From: Chondrilla cf. caribensis
Taxonomy: Eukaryota; Porifera; Demospongiae; Chondrillida; Chondrillidae
Reading direction: 5' to 3'
NCBI GenBank assembly: GCA_964020155.1
Contig: OZ026561.1
Span: forward strand, 2,500,547 to 2,564,546
Length of the DNA: 64,000 nt
Shown here: positions 37,481 through 48,674 of the stretch, piece by piece
Position numbering within the stretch: the first letter of the stretch is position 1
Layout: every line of letters starts with the position of its first letter
Translations under genes and position numbers: made by a program
The notes under the pieces: model-generated
Database searches by the model: none
Seen by the model: only the letters and a program-made list of their open reading frames with translations
Told to the model about the DNA's origin: nothing

Positions 37481-37554
37481 TATTTCCTTTTAGTCAGAAG
37501 ATAAAGTATATTAGTAATGAGGTCGGAAATATACCCCGGTATATCAAGCATATA

Positions 37555-37729
37555 CAGTAAATTGTCATTAATCCGCCAACGCTTTATCCACCAAACCTTT
37601 TAATCTGCCACAATTTCGCAGTACCAATGCAATGTACAAGTACCAATGAATATCCAGTTAATCCGCCAAACTCGTTAATTCACCATATTCTTTGGAAATG
37701 AATTTCGGCGGATTAGCGAGTATTCACTG
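37555..37729. mobile_element. 175-bp pogo/Tigger-like MITE, TA target duplication
   Basis: The left end CAGTAAATTGTCATTAATCC and right end GGCGGATTAGCGAGTATTCACTG are imperfect inverted repeats sharing TAATCCGCC. TA flanks at 37553-37554 and 37730-37731. The interior repeats the words 'taatccgcca' and 'ttaattcacca'. Confidence 0.75.
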
Positions 37730-38357
37730 TATCCGGATTATTCTATTATTTGCTGCAGGCCGGAACCTTTCTGTATGTCAAGAACAATGGTCCTGTGTCC
37801 AAGAAGGACCCGAATGGTCCAGGAAAGAGAGGTTGGTCTGAAAAAAGGCAGCAGCTGATCAGGAAGAGAGAGTTGGAAGGATCAACTAGGAGTGTCCCTG
37901 ATTCTAGTCAGGTTTGATTGGACAATTTACTCTTATGTATTTTTCTGTCCTTTTCCTAGTTTTAGATGCGTACACATACAGTACATACACCAGTGTATTC
38001 CCTAGCTCATGTATACTGCATATCAACCAGCACTGATAGCAAGTACAAATACAGACAGATCTGGTGTGCTCTTCGAGATATGGACTCACTAAACAAGTTG
38101 GACTTTAGGTAGCTCAAATCTCCATTCAGTATGTGTGTTTCATTGGAAATTGACTCATGGACTATTATGTGCAGTGTTTCCTACAGGATTAATTAGCACC
38201 AGGGTACTAAACAAATTTATTTACTGCACTTACATATGTAGGTTACGCAAGTGTTGATATAGAGAGTACTGCTAAGAAGACACTAAAGTTTGTCATGACT
38301 TTAGAAGAATGGCAGAAAGTTATTTATGTAAATCATCACATAATTGGGAAACTGAGG

Positions 38358-38359
<2 letters not shown>

Positions 38360-38427
<68 letters not shown>
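38360..38427. repeat. (TG)n microsatellite
   Basis: An uninterrupted (TG)n tract in the intron before the last MCM10 exon. Confidence 0.95.
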
Positions 38428-38721
38428 ATGTTGCATAATGGTGAGTGTAGACCTTGCTTCTCTTGGAAAAGGTACTGCCCTCACCTGGAAAATTCACCCA
38501 CTTATTGGATAATATCTTTAGTAACATTATTGTAGAATTTGAATCCCACTCACTGCCCCTTTGTAATCAACGTACTTGTGTAGTGCTATTGTTGCCTTAC
38601 TCACTTACATGCTTGTAGGAGAAAATTGGCCTACTTTGAGCACTTGGAGAAAGTAGAGGCACTGAAGGAGAAGACGAGGCCCATCACTGAGATCAGAGTC
38701 AATGTTGTCCAGTGTCAGCAG

Positions 38722-39437
38722 GTGAGGCTGATCGGAGTAAACCCATCCACCAATCTGGACTGTATGTGAATACATAAGTACTGTGCACTATAATGCATAT
38801 GTATCCCGATTGGTGATATTGTCACTTAAGATCAAAGGGACTGACTGGAGTACATTTGCGATGTACTGGGGTACAACACTGACCTTAATAGTGATGTACC
38901 CTGATTTTCAAGTGACTCGTATTAATTAACAGACGTTGTTTCGTACCCATTGTGTATTCTCAGCTTCATTCTTGGGAATGTATGGCTTGAGCCACTAATT
39001 GTACATACTATAAGTATATAGTATTCCTACTGAAACTTAGTATCTACAGTAACGATAGTTAGGCACCTTTAATAGAGGGATTAAGTACATGTAAATGGCT
39101 GGCTACATCAGAGTAGTGTACGTACGTATGTGCATGTTGCAGAATAGGATTTTTGGGATACTTCAAGGAACTGGAATGATTGTGGGTGAAGCTGTATCAA
39201 ACATTTTATGTTCAGTATACTAAAATATATTAAAGAATACTATACTGTTTGTTAAACACAGCTGATGTATGCCACTTTTGGAAAGGCCGAATATCATTTA
39301 GTGTTAGGATGGTGGTACCCAATGGTTCTTTCCATGTTACACACAGTTTGTGTAGCAACTGATGCATGAATTTAGCAAAAAATATTATAAATTCTAATTG
39401 AACTACATACATAACGTTGAATTTCTTTCCATCTCAG
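38722..39437. other. Gap between MCM10 and prolyl oligopeptidase exons
   Basis: I looked here for the MCM10 zinc ribbon and for the first half of the prolyl oligopeptidase beta-propeller and found neither. No other coding sequence seen. Confidence 0.5.
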
Positions 39438-42168
39438 GACAACTTACCTGGATAGCTATCATCAAAGACTTTGAGGCATCATTTGATGTTAGTTGGCTAT
39501 AGACTTATTGTGCAGCTAAGTTAATCTGGGAGTGTGCATGTTGTAGTGTTGTGACTTGCTTGGTGCCCCTAATGTACAGCACTGTACGCCTGTACATATA
39601 CTGTCTACATGCCCACATGTCACATGATTGAAGTGTGTGCATTGTGTATTCAACCAAGTATGTACTGAGGCTGTAAGTACCAACTCTAGTCAATAGCTAT
39701 TCTCATTGTACTTGTCTTTCATTGAGTATGAGGGCTCCTAGCCATAGAGCAGAGGTTGCTGTGTTTAGTGTCCGTTTGTTGATCTTTCCTAACACTAGTC
39801 TGCCTCACTGTAGCCACAGTTTGTGTGCATTGTGATTGCATCACAGTGTGTCTCCTTCAGAGAGCACCAACACAAAGTCATATCTTGTATGTATATATTT
39901 ATGTGCATATATACTTAATTAGGTATCTTTTCCTTTGTTAGTTCATCAGCAATGAAGGAAGTGTTTTCACAATCAAGACAAACTGTGATGGCCCAAATTA
40001 CTACTTAGTAAACATTGACATCTTTTCCCCCAATAAGGTATGTAGATAGGTACTGTTTGTACTCAATCTAGTTTTTGTTGCCAAGGCAAACATTCTGCAT
40101 ACAGCATATACATATCTAGTATACTTATCTTCTCTACATTGTTATTCTCTATTGTTTGCTAACCATTCCTGAAGGAGAATTGGAAGACACTCGTCCCTGA
40201 GCACCAACAGGATGTTTTGGAATGGGCTGCTTGCGTCAATGAGGACAAACTGGTTCTCTGCTATCTGCAACATGTCAAGGTAAGCCCTAGCTCAATGCAG
40301 TTTGATATCCTTGTGAGAATTTATACGTAATATATGTAAGTATATTAATTTTATCCACATACGTACTACAACCTACGTGTATCGTACACTGTTGTTTGAC
40401 TCTACAAACATATCCACACTATATACTGTACAGTACGTAGAGTATCAGAATGGTATGTGTGTGTACGTGTATGATTTGGTACAATGACATCTATTTCCAA
40501 TACCTGTTTGCACAGATATTCTACCACTTTGTATCATTCCTCACTCCTGGTGTCATTTATCACGTTGACCTCAAGGAGGAACATCTTAACCCCAAGGTGA
40601 GCACTGTAACGCATATATTTGTACATACGTGCGTATGTGCCGTAGATACATGTATGTACATACATAGCAGTATACACTCAGTGCAAGGATGCACACTCAC
40701 TTAATTGATATCTGTTGACCACAGGGAATGAGCAAGCATATAATATTATTATGTGTATGTGTCATGTTTATATTGTTTTGGCTCAAGTATGTTTGTATGT
40801 TTGTACCACACATGCGTACATGTATGCATAAAATTGTTGCATAATTAGCCATTCTTGCCTTGCAAAACACAAATGTTTGCTTCAAATTGTTGTTTATAAC
40901 ATGAATTGTACTTCTATTGTTGGTTGCTGTCATCAGCTGATCACCACCAGCTGCATTACCGGTATTCAGCTGTACTGCAACCTTTGTCAACCTCATTCAG
41001 CTGTTTACAGCTGTACGTATTTTATTGCAATCAGCTGTATTCCATTGTAGTTAGGTCTTAGGTGAATTTGCATGTTTAAGTTTATGACTGTTGTGATCAT
41101 TCTGTGTCTTTCATCATCCAGATATTCCGTGAGATTGTTGTAGCTAGATTCGACAGTTCTGCTTATGAGACACAGCAGATATTCTACAGCAACAAAGATG
41201 GGACAAAGGTCCCAATGTTCATAGTACATAAAAAGTATGTCTTAGTCCATCATGTGTGTAGTGACTGACTGCTACAAGTGAATTCAAAAAAATGTTCACT
41301 ACGTTTAGTAGTGTTTTGTTTTATAGCTGTACTGCTACTTTGTGTGTGCATGTGTTTTTGTTGTATGTTATGTTGTATGTACATGTGTGGGATGTGCGAG
41401 TCATTGTTTATTGTATGTTTGTAGAGTACTCCTCAGGACTTTTGTGGATAGAGTAGTTACTGTCCTTACTGTCTTCCTCTCTCAAACCAAACCAATTTCA
41501 ACACAAATTCCATAATTGAACAGAAAGTGCATTTATTATGCTGAAAAAATTAAATGTATCCTGATTGGTGGCAACATCAGAGATACCAACAAGGGATATA
41601 ATATATCCAATGTATCCCTGAGATCCCCAGATGTGACAATTGATCAATAAATTAGCTATTGAAAGGTCAGCAAGTGGCTGATCAGGATACATGTTGTTTA
41701 TAATATTACTTTTCTGATAGGAAACACAGGGAATGTGTCCATTTATGGAGCACCTCAGTGCTTGGCCCTCGGTATCATATGCAAGAATCCATTTTCTGTG
41801 TATTCTTTCTAAACGTTATATAATACGTATAGTACTTGTACTGTATAATACAAATAAGTATAATATATGTATGTGTGTGTTTGTGTATATACACATGTAC
41901 AAATGTAACCTGTCTTAACACTCCACAGATGTAGTGATACAATTTCTTGTCTTATCCATGCAGGGTCTCAGACTGGATGGGGCTCACCCCACTCTACTGT
42001 ATGGTTATGGAGGATTCAACATATCCCTTAGTCCGTTCTTCAGTGTATCACGTGTGATATTCATGCAGCACTTGGGAGGTGTGTTTGCCCTGCCCAACAT
42101 CAGGGGAGGAGGGTGAGTGAACTGATACATACAGTTTTCATAACATTATCATCTGCTATTATTGTTTA

Positions 42169-42355
42169 CAGTGGAAGCTATGTATGTACAAACCTCTGCA
42201 GCTGAGTTAATGAAGTGTCCATAATAGGGACACCATTCTGTGTCTTAATATAGTACTGTATTGTACTCTGCTGAATTACATACCCCTTTGAGGAAACCTC
42301 TGCAATTCAAATGAACATGAAAATCCCAAACTGTCCCAAGAGAGAGGTTCTACTG
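42169..42355. mobile_element. 187-bp MITE, CAGTGGAAGC / GGTTCTACTG ends, TA target duplication
   Basis: It lies in the large intron after the prolyl oligopeptidase exon ending at 42112. Ends CAGTGGAAGCTATGTATG and GAGAGAGGTTCTACTG are weak inverted repeats, flanked by TA (42167-42168, 42356-42357). Internal words such as 'aacctctgcagctgag' and 'aaacctctgcaattc' repeat. Confidence 0.6.
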
Positions 42356-43059
42356 TATTTGAAATACTGGTGTGTGTGTGCATGTTTCATGTGTGTGAGT
42401 GTATACTGCAGTATCTGTTTACTTGCTAACCTAGAGTACAGTATGTACATCTAACATAGTGATCATGTACCATGCACTAACCATAGTAAATCAGTACAGT
42501 CTGATCCCTTTACATCAACACTATTCATAATGACAGGCTTTAAAATATTATACGTATATGCACATCTTGTGGGATTAGAGATTTTTACACTCACAGTAAT
42601 TGTATTGGTTGCAACAACAACAAACTTACAATGACAGTAAGGAAACATAGGTGATGTAAAAGGTGTGACTGTACTTCCCATTGGATGTACTTGCTATCAG
42701 TACTGATTGACATACATACGTACAAAGTATATTATGTAGTACATTAGCAAGGTACTGAATGAAGTGTTTATATTAGCAAGGAGTGTCAGTGGGAGTGCTT
42801 ACTAAGCAAGTTGTACTGTTTATATATATGTATAAATATAGATGTGCTAATGTGTAACTATGTACCCCTGTGCTGTACCTTAGTATGTACATAATTGCCT
42901 ATCCTTTATGTGTATGTATGTAGGTACGTAAGTACGTACAATTGTTACATACAGTATATGCTGTGGAATGTATGTATTATTCTAGATTAAAATATTCTTT
43001 ATTGAATTGTCAATCTAGTAATTCGACATACGGATGCTATAATGCTATAATGGTATAAT

Positions 43060-43151
43060 GGTTAAGACATGGACACTCGGGCATTATGACATAAAATACA
43101 CTCGCCCTCGGTATTTATATGTCATAATGCCCTTGTGCCCATGACTTAACC
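43060..43151. repeat. Palindromic ~92-bp element, copy 1
   Basis: GGTTAAGACATGG...GGGCATTATGACATA pairs with TATGTCATAATGCCC...CCATGACTTAACC. The stem is about 40 bp, with 'ctcgccctcgg' near the centre. Its reverse complement, extended by 'cggatgctataatg', recurs at 44364-44459. Confidence 0.85.
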
Positions 43152-43663
43152 ACTAAATAAATATAGATCTGATCATGTGTACCTGTGTAACCCTGTACTG
43201 TACATATGTACATGTGTGTGTATGTACTGTAGAAACATATGTGTGTACGTACAATTTTTGCATACAGTATTTACTGCGAAATGTATGTACTTATTATGCT
43301 AGATTTAAATATTCTTTATTGAATGATCATCTAGTAATTCGACATAAACTTGTAAGTGCATTCATACCTGCCCTTAAGTATGTGATAATATTGTGATGAA
43401 TATCTGATGACTTTCTGTATTCACCCAAAGGATTAATCATCCTGACTGTACAAAAAGTGGTTGACAAAACAGTTGTACAGTACCTACTGTATATTTTATG
43501 TACTTACCATGTACGCACTTATCTGTACCTAGACTCAATGTTGTACTTTTATCACATTTCCTCAGGTTTTCACCATCATCAACCTAAATAACGATGAGGT
43601 TGGCCTATAGGGTAACTGATTTCAGTAATCCAGACATTGCACCAGATTTCCATTGGATTTGCA

Positions 43664-43666
<3 letters not shown>

Positions 43667-43720
<54 letters not shown>
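43667..43720. repeat. (TG)n microsatellite
   Basis: An uninterrupted (TG)n in the prolyl oligopeptidase intron. Confidence 0.95.
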
Positions 43721-43722
<2 letters not shown>

Positions 43723-43910
43723 ATGTGCACGCATGTGTAATGTACCTAACATCTTACAAGTACATATTTTTAATAATTGACTTTCACTGATTTTCACTTG
43801 TGTTGTTGCACAATATTATTATGTTATGCTATGTAAAAGACCGTGTAGTACTCTGTACTGTAGTTTGTTAGCAAAGAGCTAGCGTACTATAACATTATAT
43901 AATATACATA

Positions 43911-44356
43911 CAGTACGGTTCATGGAAAAGGTAACTTTTTTGTCGGTTAACCGGTAATCAGTTAACCGTTAGCGATAACGGAATATCGGTTAGAAGTAAC
44001 GCAATATCTGTTAACGGCTAATCTGTCAACAGTTAATCTGTTAACCGGTAACGTGTTAATCGTATGACGTCACTTGTTATGTCTAGAACGAGTGAAAACG
44101 TATCTGAGTTTTCGATCATGGTTTCTTTAGCGCTAAGCTTTAACTTCTCTGTAAGATACGTACGCAGTCGTGTAAAAACACTCGTCGAAAATCACTGGAA
44201 CAAACTAACTCTTTGAAATGTGCAATGTACGTTCTAGGTGGACTCTACGTGTATAAAAATAGTTAACGGTTAATCCGTTAACGGAAAACAGATAAATTGC
44301 ATCGGTTAACCTTTAGTGCTTAACGGTTCACTGTTACCTTTTCATGAACCGTACTG
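43911..44356. mobile_element. 446-bp non-autonomous transposon with GTTAAC-rich subterminal repeats
   Basis: The left end CAGTACGGTTCATGGAAAAG (continuing GTAAC) and right end GTTACCTTTTCATGAACCGT (continuing ACTG) are 24-25-bp inverted repeats with a 1-base indel. TA flanks at 43909-43910 and 44357-44358. The first ~150 bp and last ~90 bp contain many variants of GTTAACGG/GGTTAACC. There is no ORF. It sits between the two palindromic elements at 43060 and 44364. Confidence 0.85.
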
Positions 44357-44363
44357 TATTTAG

Positions 44364-44459
44364 TGGTTAAGACATGGGCACAAGGGCATTATGACATATA
44401 AATACCGAGGGCGAGTGTATTTTATATGTCATAATGCCCGAGTGTCCATGTCTTAACCA
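44364..44459. repeat. Palindromic ~96-bp element, copy 2 (inverted)
   Basis: The reverse complement of 43060-43151 with few changes, starting 6 bases after the TA of the 446-bp element. A second GGATGCTAT word (near 44535) suggests further flanking symmetry. Confidence 0.85.
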
Positions 44460-45008
44460 TTATAGCATCCGTTGCTAACGCTTTATACTGTTGCTAGCGC
44501 TTTATACAATATAAAATTGCTGTATAATAGTACTGTTTCTATGGTAACGGATGCTATGTACTAATATTCATCTGTTTACGAATACAATGCCTTAGTAAAT
44601 GGGTGATAATTGACTAATTGTCACTGTGACAACATCTTTATTATACTTGCAGTCTTTGCTGATACAAGGGATTGTTGTAGACATTTAATAGTACATGTTA
44701 TTCTGTGTCTGCAGATATTCACCTCTTCACAATATACCGCGGAAACCTAAAGGTGGACAGTACCCAGTTATCCTCTCGTTGACTGCCGATCATGATGATC
44801 GGGTTGTACCCTTGCATACATTCAAGTTCACTGCACAGCATAAATTTAATATTATCATAGTGTGTAGTCCAATATTACACTCTCTTCAGATCTAGCTTTA
44901 CGAGTCAGCATTTCTACCTATGGTGGTTTCTCTTCACTGTAGATTGATGAAGTGGCTGATACATATGCTTTAATTGCAAAAAACCTAGGAGTATCTTGGA
45001 AGGTTTAA

Positions 45009-46084
45009 TCATGAGTAGTCATCAAAAAGATTTAGTAATTATTAATAACTATTAACCCCATCTAGGAAGTTTATTGATGGTATGCACTATTAAATTAATG
45101 TACTGTGTTACACATCGTATAGTTATTATTATTATACCATAGTGGTAGATATAATAATAATATTATTAACAATAATTTTTGTATTGTGTATAATAATCAT
45201 GACTATGATAATGTCGATTGTGTTGTGTGAGTAAACTCTATTTGTATTATATACACACGCAGTGTGTCTGGGCAGTATTATACTGGTCTGTATTCCAGTT
45301 CTACAAAATCCAGCCTCCTCTTTACATTTGATAATAATAATATAATAATTCATGAATACTGCATACAATTTTTTGATTAAATGAAATTATTATAATAATA
45401 TTATTAATTCATAAGCATATTATTATGTACATATACACTCTTCAGCATGCACATCTATATAAAATTAATAATAATAATTATAAGTCACTACATGTAGATT
45501 TGAGTTCATTATGCTATTTTGTCGAGTATATATACTTATCTTCTTGTCTTCTATATAGCATCCTTCATATTAATCACTTTTACCCATTGTTTCTCTATAA
45601 AAAGCTAGAGAAGTACCATTGCCTGTAAGACAATTAAAAGTATTAATACGTATCGATCATCAGCTCTATGAACTGATAATACATAATATGACATTGTCTT
45701 ACTATTACAGGCTCACCATGTATGGGAATAGAGCTACAAAGTCTTCTGTTGTTTGCTGTTACCATCCTGCTATATGGACCGCAGCCGTGCAATAAAATAT
45801 TGTATCATGCAGTTAAACACCCCTGCCATCTGTGAAGAATGTTTTTGATGATAGGTGGTAGTTTCCCACATTCCCTCAAACATTAATATAAAGGAGTACA
45901 TGTACAGGAGTGGCTATATATGCATATAATAATTATGTGTGTATGAATTAAAATACCTGTTATATATCCTTATATTTGGCAATCATATAAAATAATGCAC
46001 AGCCACATCCTAATTCGTGTCATGTCACTCTGTTTTGCATAATATTATAGTAATACAAGATGGTGAATTATTGCATTATATGGA
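45009..46084. other. AT-rich intergenic sequence
   Basis: 45060-45480 is rich in 'ataataat' words. No exon or repeat family recognised between the prolyl oligopeptidase stop and the right arm. Confidence 0.5.
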
Positions 46085-46225
46085 TTAGCATACATTATTT
46101 GTCACTTAACACTAGACAATCATGCAATGCACCAGCATTACTGATATACAATGTCACAAATGACCACACTGATTCAGTTGAAGGAGCACAGATTCCACAC
46201 ACAAAACTATCATGTTTTCAGAAGC

Positions 46226-46293
<68 letters not shown>

Positions 46294-47570
46294 GCGATCC
46301 CGTGTGTACCATAGAGTGTACTATAGGGACCTATGTACATAATATGTACATGCAAGTACAGCTCAAGATAAGCACGTATGCACGTACATAGGTATGTGGT
46401 GAAGTTACTGCTATATTGAAGGTACACACACGAGCACATCTCCACACATGACTAGATGTAACTAGGTGTACTTATACGTATATATGTACGGCATAGGTAA
46501 GTGGTGAAGTAACTGCTATATTGAAGGTACACACATGAGCACACCTCCGCACATGACTAGGTGTACTTGTGTTGTGTAGCAACACTGTTCAGGATAGCTA
46601 TTTGAAGACTGTGAAATGCTACATTGAGTGCAACTAAGGCTTACAAGGAATGCATGCCATTGCCTATCGTGGGAATAGTTGAGATATTGATGTCATGGGT
46701 ATCCTGTAACACAAGATAGTAGTACACATTCTTGACACTCCAACATTGTTGTGGTTGCCACACCACACATAACAATACGAGCACACTGTGTCAAGTTGTG
46801 TTAGACTACTCACTCATTCATGCATCTTTACCATTGAATACAGTACTAGCTCATCAACCATAAGACAATGGGATGATCCTTATATGTACAGTACATATTA
46901 GCTGTATACAACATACATACATATTAGAGTATTAATCAGTCCTTACATAGTTAATATCAACATGGATGCTACACAATAAAAACACACACTATAATCGCAT
47001 GGAAAACTATCCCCCTGTATAAGGTGTAAGACCTGACAGCATATTATAGAGACTACACGAGCTGTGAATATGAGTATTTACTATGCAAACAACCACTGTG
47101 AACTTACTGAACATCTGATCCCTCAGAAACAATGATGTCTCCCTTTTTCTGTCCCTTTGCTTCTCCTTGAATTCAGAAGTGACCATGGCAGCTTCTTCCT
47201 GAGATCCTGGAGCAAACAGCCTGTTACTTGGAGGAACGACTCTTTTCAGTGAAGAGGATGAATAGGAACCTTTATTTTTCAATGATTTCTTCAACTTGGC
47301 TGATCACCGCCATGGGATGGACCATATCTACAGGAAGCATTAGGACAACAGCTGATCTCTCGATCATATTAGCCTGACAGAGGAAGGCTTTGGGAAGCGG
47401 ACACTGAGTTCCTTTAGTAATGGCTCACATATTATCCTATAACATCCAGCTACAGAATAGCAAGCCTACTGGAATGGCTAAATGTACATAACTACACCAA
47501 ATCTTGTGTGGTCAGTGAACACTTGAGTGTCCTTCACCACTCCTTCCGAGGCCTTACCAGAGATTAGCAC
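46085..47570 (-). repeat. Right arm of the large inverted repeat
   Basis: Reverse-complement partner of 35640-37480. Relative to the left arm, the MCM10 exon inside it (47108-47299) has lost 13 bases. The microsatellite is a single (CA)n at 46228-46288. Confidence 0.85.
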
Positions 47571-48605
47571 CTGGCGTGAGTGCTACTAACTAGAATGTCC
47601 ACCTTCCACCCTGTGTCTTCCTGTAGGCTCCATGTACATGGTAGCCACAGTAAAAATGTCTACCCGGTGGAGGAAGAGGAATTCAACATCAAGTGCATCA
47701 TAAAGTATGGCAGATTCATGATTTGATGGATTAAGAAATTGTGACAGATGAAAATGTTAGGCGAATACAAGTGGTGGTGAATTAACATGAATTCACTGCA
47801 TATAAGTATATAGGCGGAGGAATGGTTTGGCAAGTGGGGGGGCCTAAAGGCCATGGTGCTGAACTCATGATTAATATTGTAATTGTGTCCATGCATGCAA
47901 TACTCTACATAGACATTCTTGGCCCCGCCTTTGTGATGAGTGGGGGGGCCATGGCCCCCCTGGCCCCCCTTGTTCCGCCGCCTATGAAGTATGTAATAGT
48001 CACTGCATGCATTGTTACAGTAATAGAATATACGAAGGTACCGTATACATACTTGCCTGTACATATGTATTTGCAAAATTGTTGAATCTTCTTCCACCCG
48101 ATTCAACAGTTGCTTTACACTACGTGAAATCACATGACTGCCTCACTTCCATCAGGTTAATGGGATGATCCATTGAGAGTGTGTAGGGGATACCCAATAC
48201 CTGATCCTGATGGGAGCAACCAGTACGTACAGTAACAAGCTGCTGACCACATACGTACAGTATGTACGTATAAATGTAGATGTATAGCAATGTATTCAAG
48301 GATTTCAACACAGTATGTACGTATCCACTCACAAATATACACTTGTACATTTACGTACCTTTTCCTTAACTTTTGCCTTCAGAGATGGATTGAACAGAGC
48401 AATTACTGTAACAATTGACGTCTTCTAGTGTTGTTAGTGTGTGTCTCCAAAATTGAAAAATGTTACAATATTGGCAAGAGATGAGAGATCGGACAGCTCC
48501 AATACCTATCACCCTGTAATAGACATGGCCAACAACAACAACACAGAGGTACATATAAAGATATACTATGGTGGGACAAAATGGGTACACGTGAAACTGA
48601 ATAGA

Positions 48606-48674
<69 letters not shown>

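Larger units (their letters stand above)
35941..38721 (+). pseudogene. MCM10: MCM10, 3' half: replication initiation factor exons
   Basis: MCM10 binds DNA, MCM2-7 and polymerase alpha and is needed for origin firing. Three exons are visible. 35941-36145 has the RVV(L)SSNRLFALGSQEEAAM region, which follows the zinc finger in MCM10. 37759-37911 encodes GTFLYVKNNGPVSKKDPNG, matching the MCM10 'KGQ.L.K.NPN..KK' motif. 38619-38721 encodes AYFEHLEKVEALKEK and ITEIRVNVVQC, matching the 'YFEPLVKKEQMEEKMRNI.EVKCRVV' region just before the C-terminal zinc ribbon. Splice sites are canonical, but the phases of the last two exons do not agree, so an exon is missing. The zinc-ribbon exons after 38721 were not found. 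The 5' exons are on the opposite strand at 48-50 kb. The fragment as it stands is not a complete gene. Confidence 0.65.
39438..45008 (+). pseudogene. Prolyl oligopeptidase-like gene fragment lacking the Ser and His exons
   Basis: Prolyl oligopeptidase (S9A) cleaves short peptides after proline in the cytosol. Eight exons match the animal enzyme in order: 39438-39487, 39942-40037 (FISNEGSVFTIKTN), 40175-40279 ([15 protein letters not shown]), 40516-40596, 41122-41234 ([16 protein letters not shown]), 41964-42112 ([12 protein letters not shown]...NIRGGG), 44715-44859 (YSPLHN...[12 protein letters not shown], catalytic Asp) and 44943-45008 (C-terminus, TAA). The first half of the propeller, the exon after 40279, the exon(s) with the GGSNGG nucleophile and the exon with the catalytic His (AGHGAGK) are missing. 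The 42112/44715 and 44859/44943 junctions still agree in phase. At 41234 a G seems lost at the donor (AAAAAGTATG), shifting the next exon out of frame. As read it cannot be an active protease. Confidence 0.8.
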
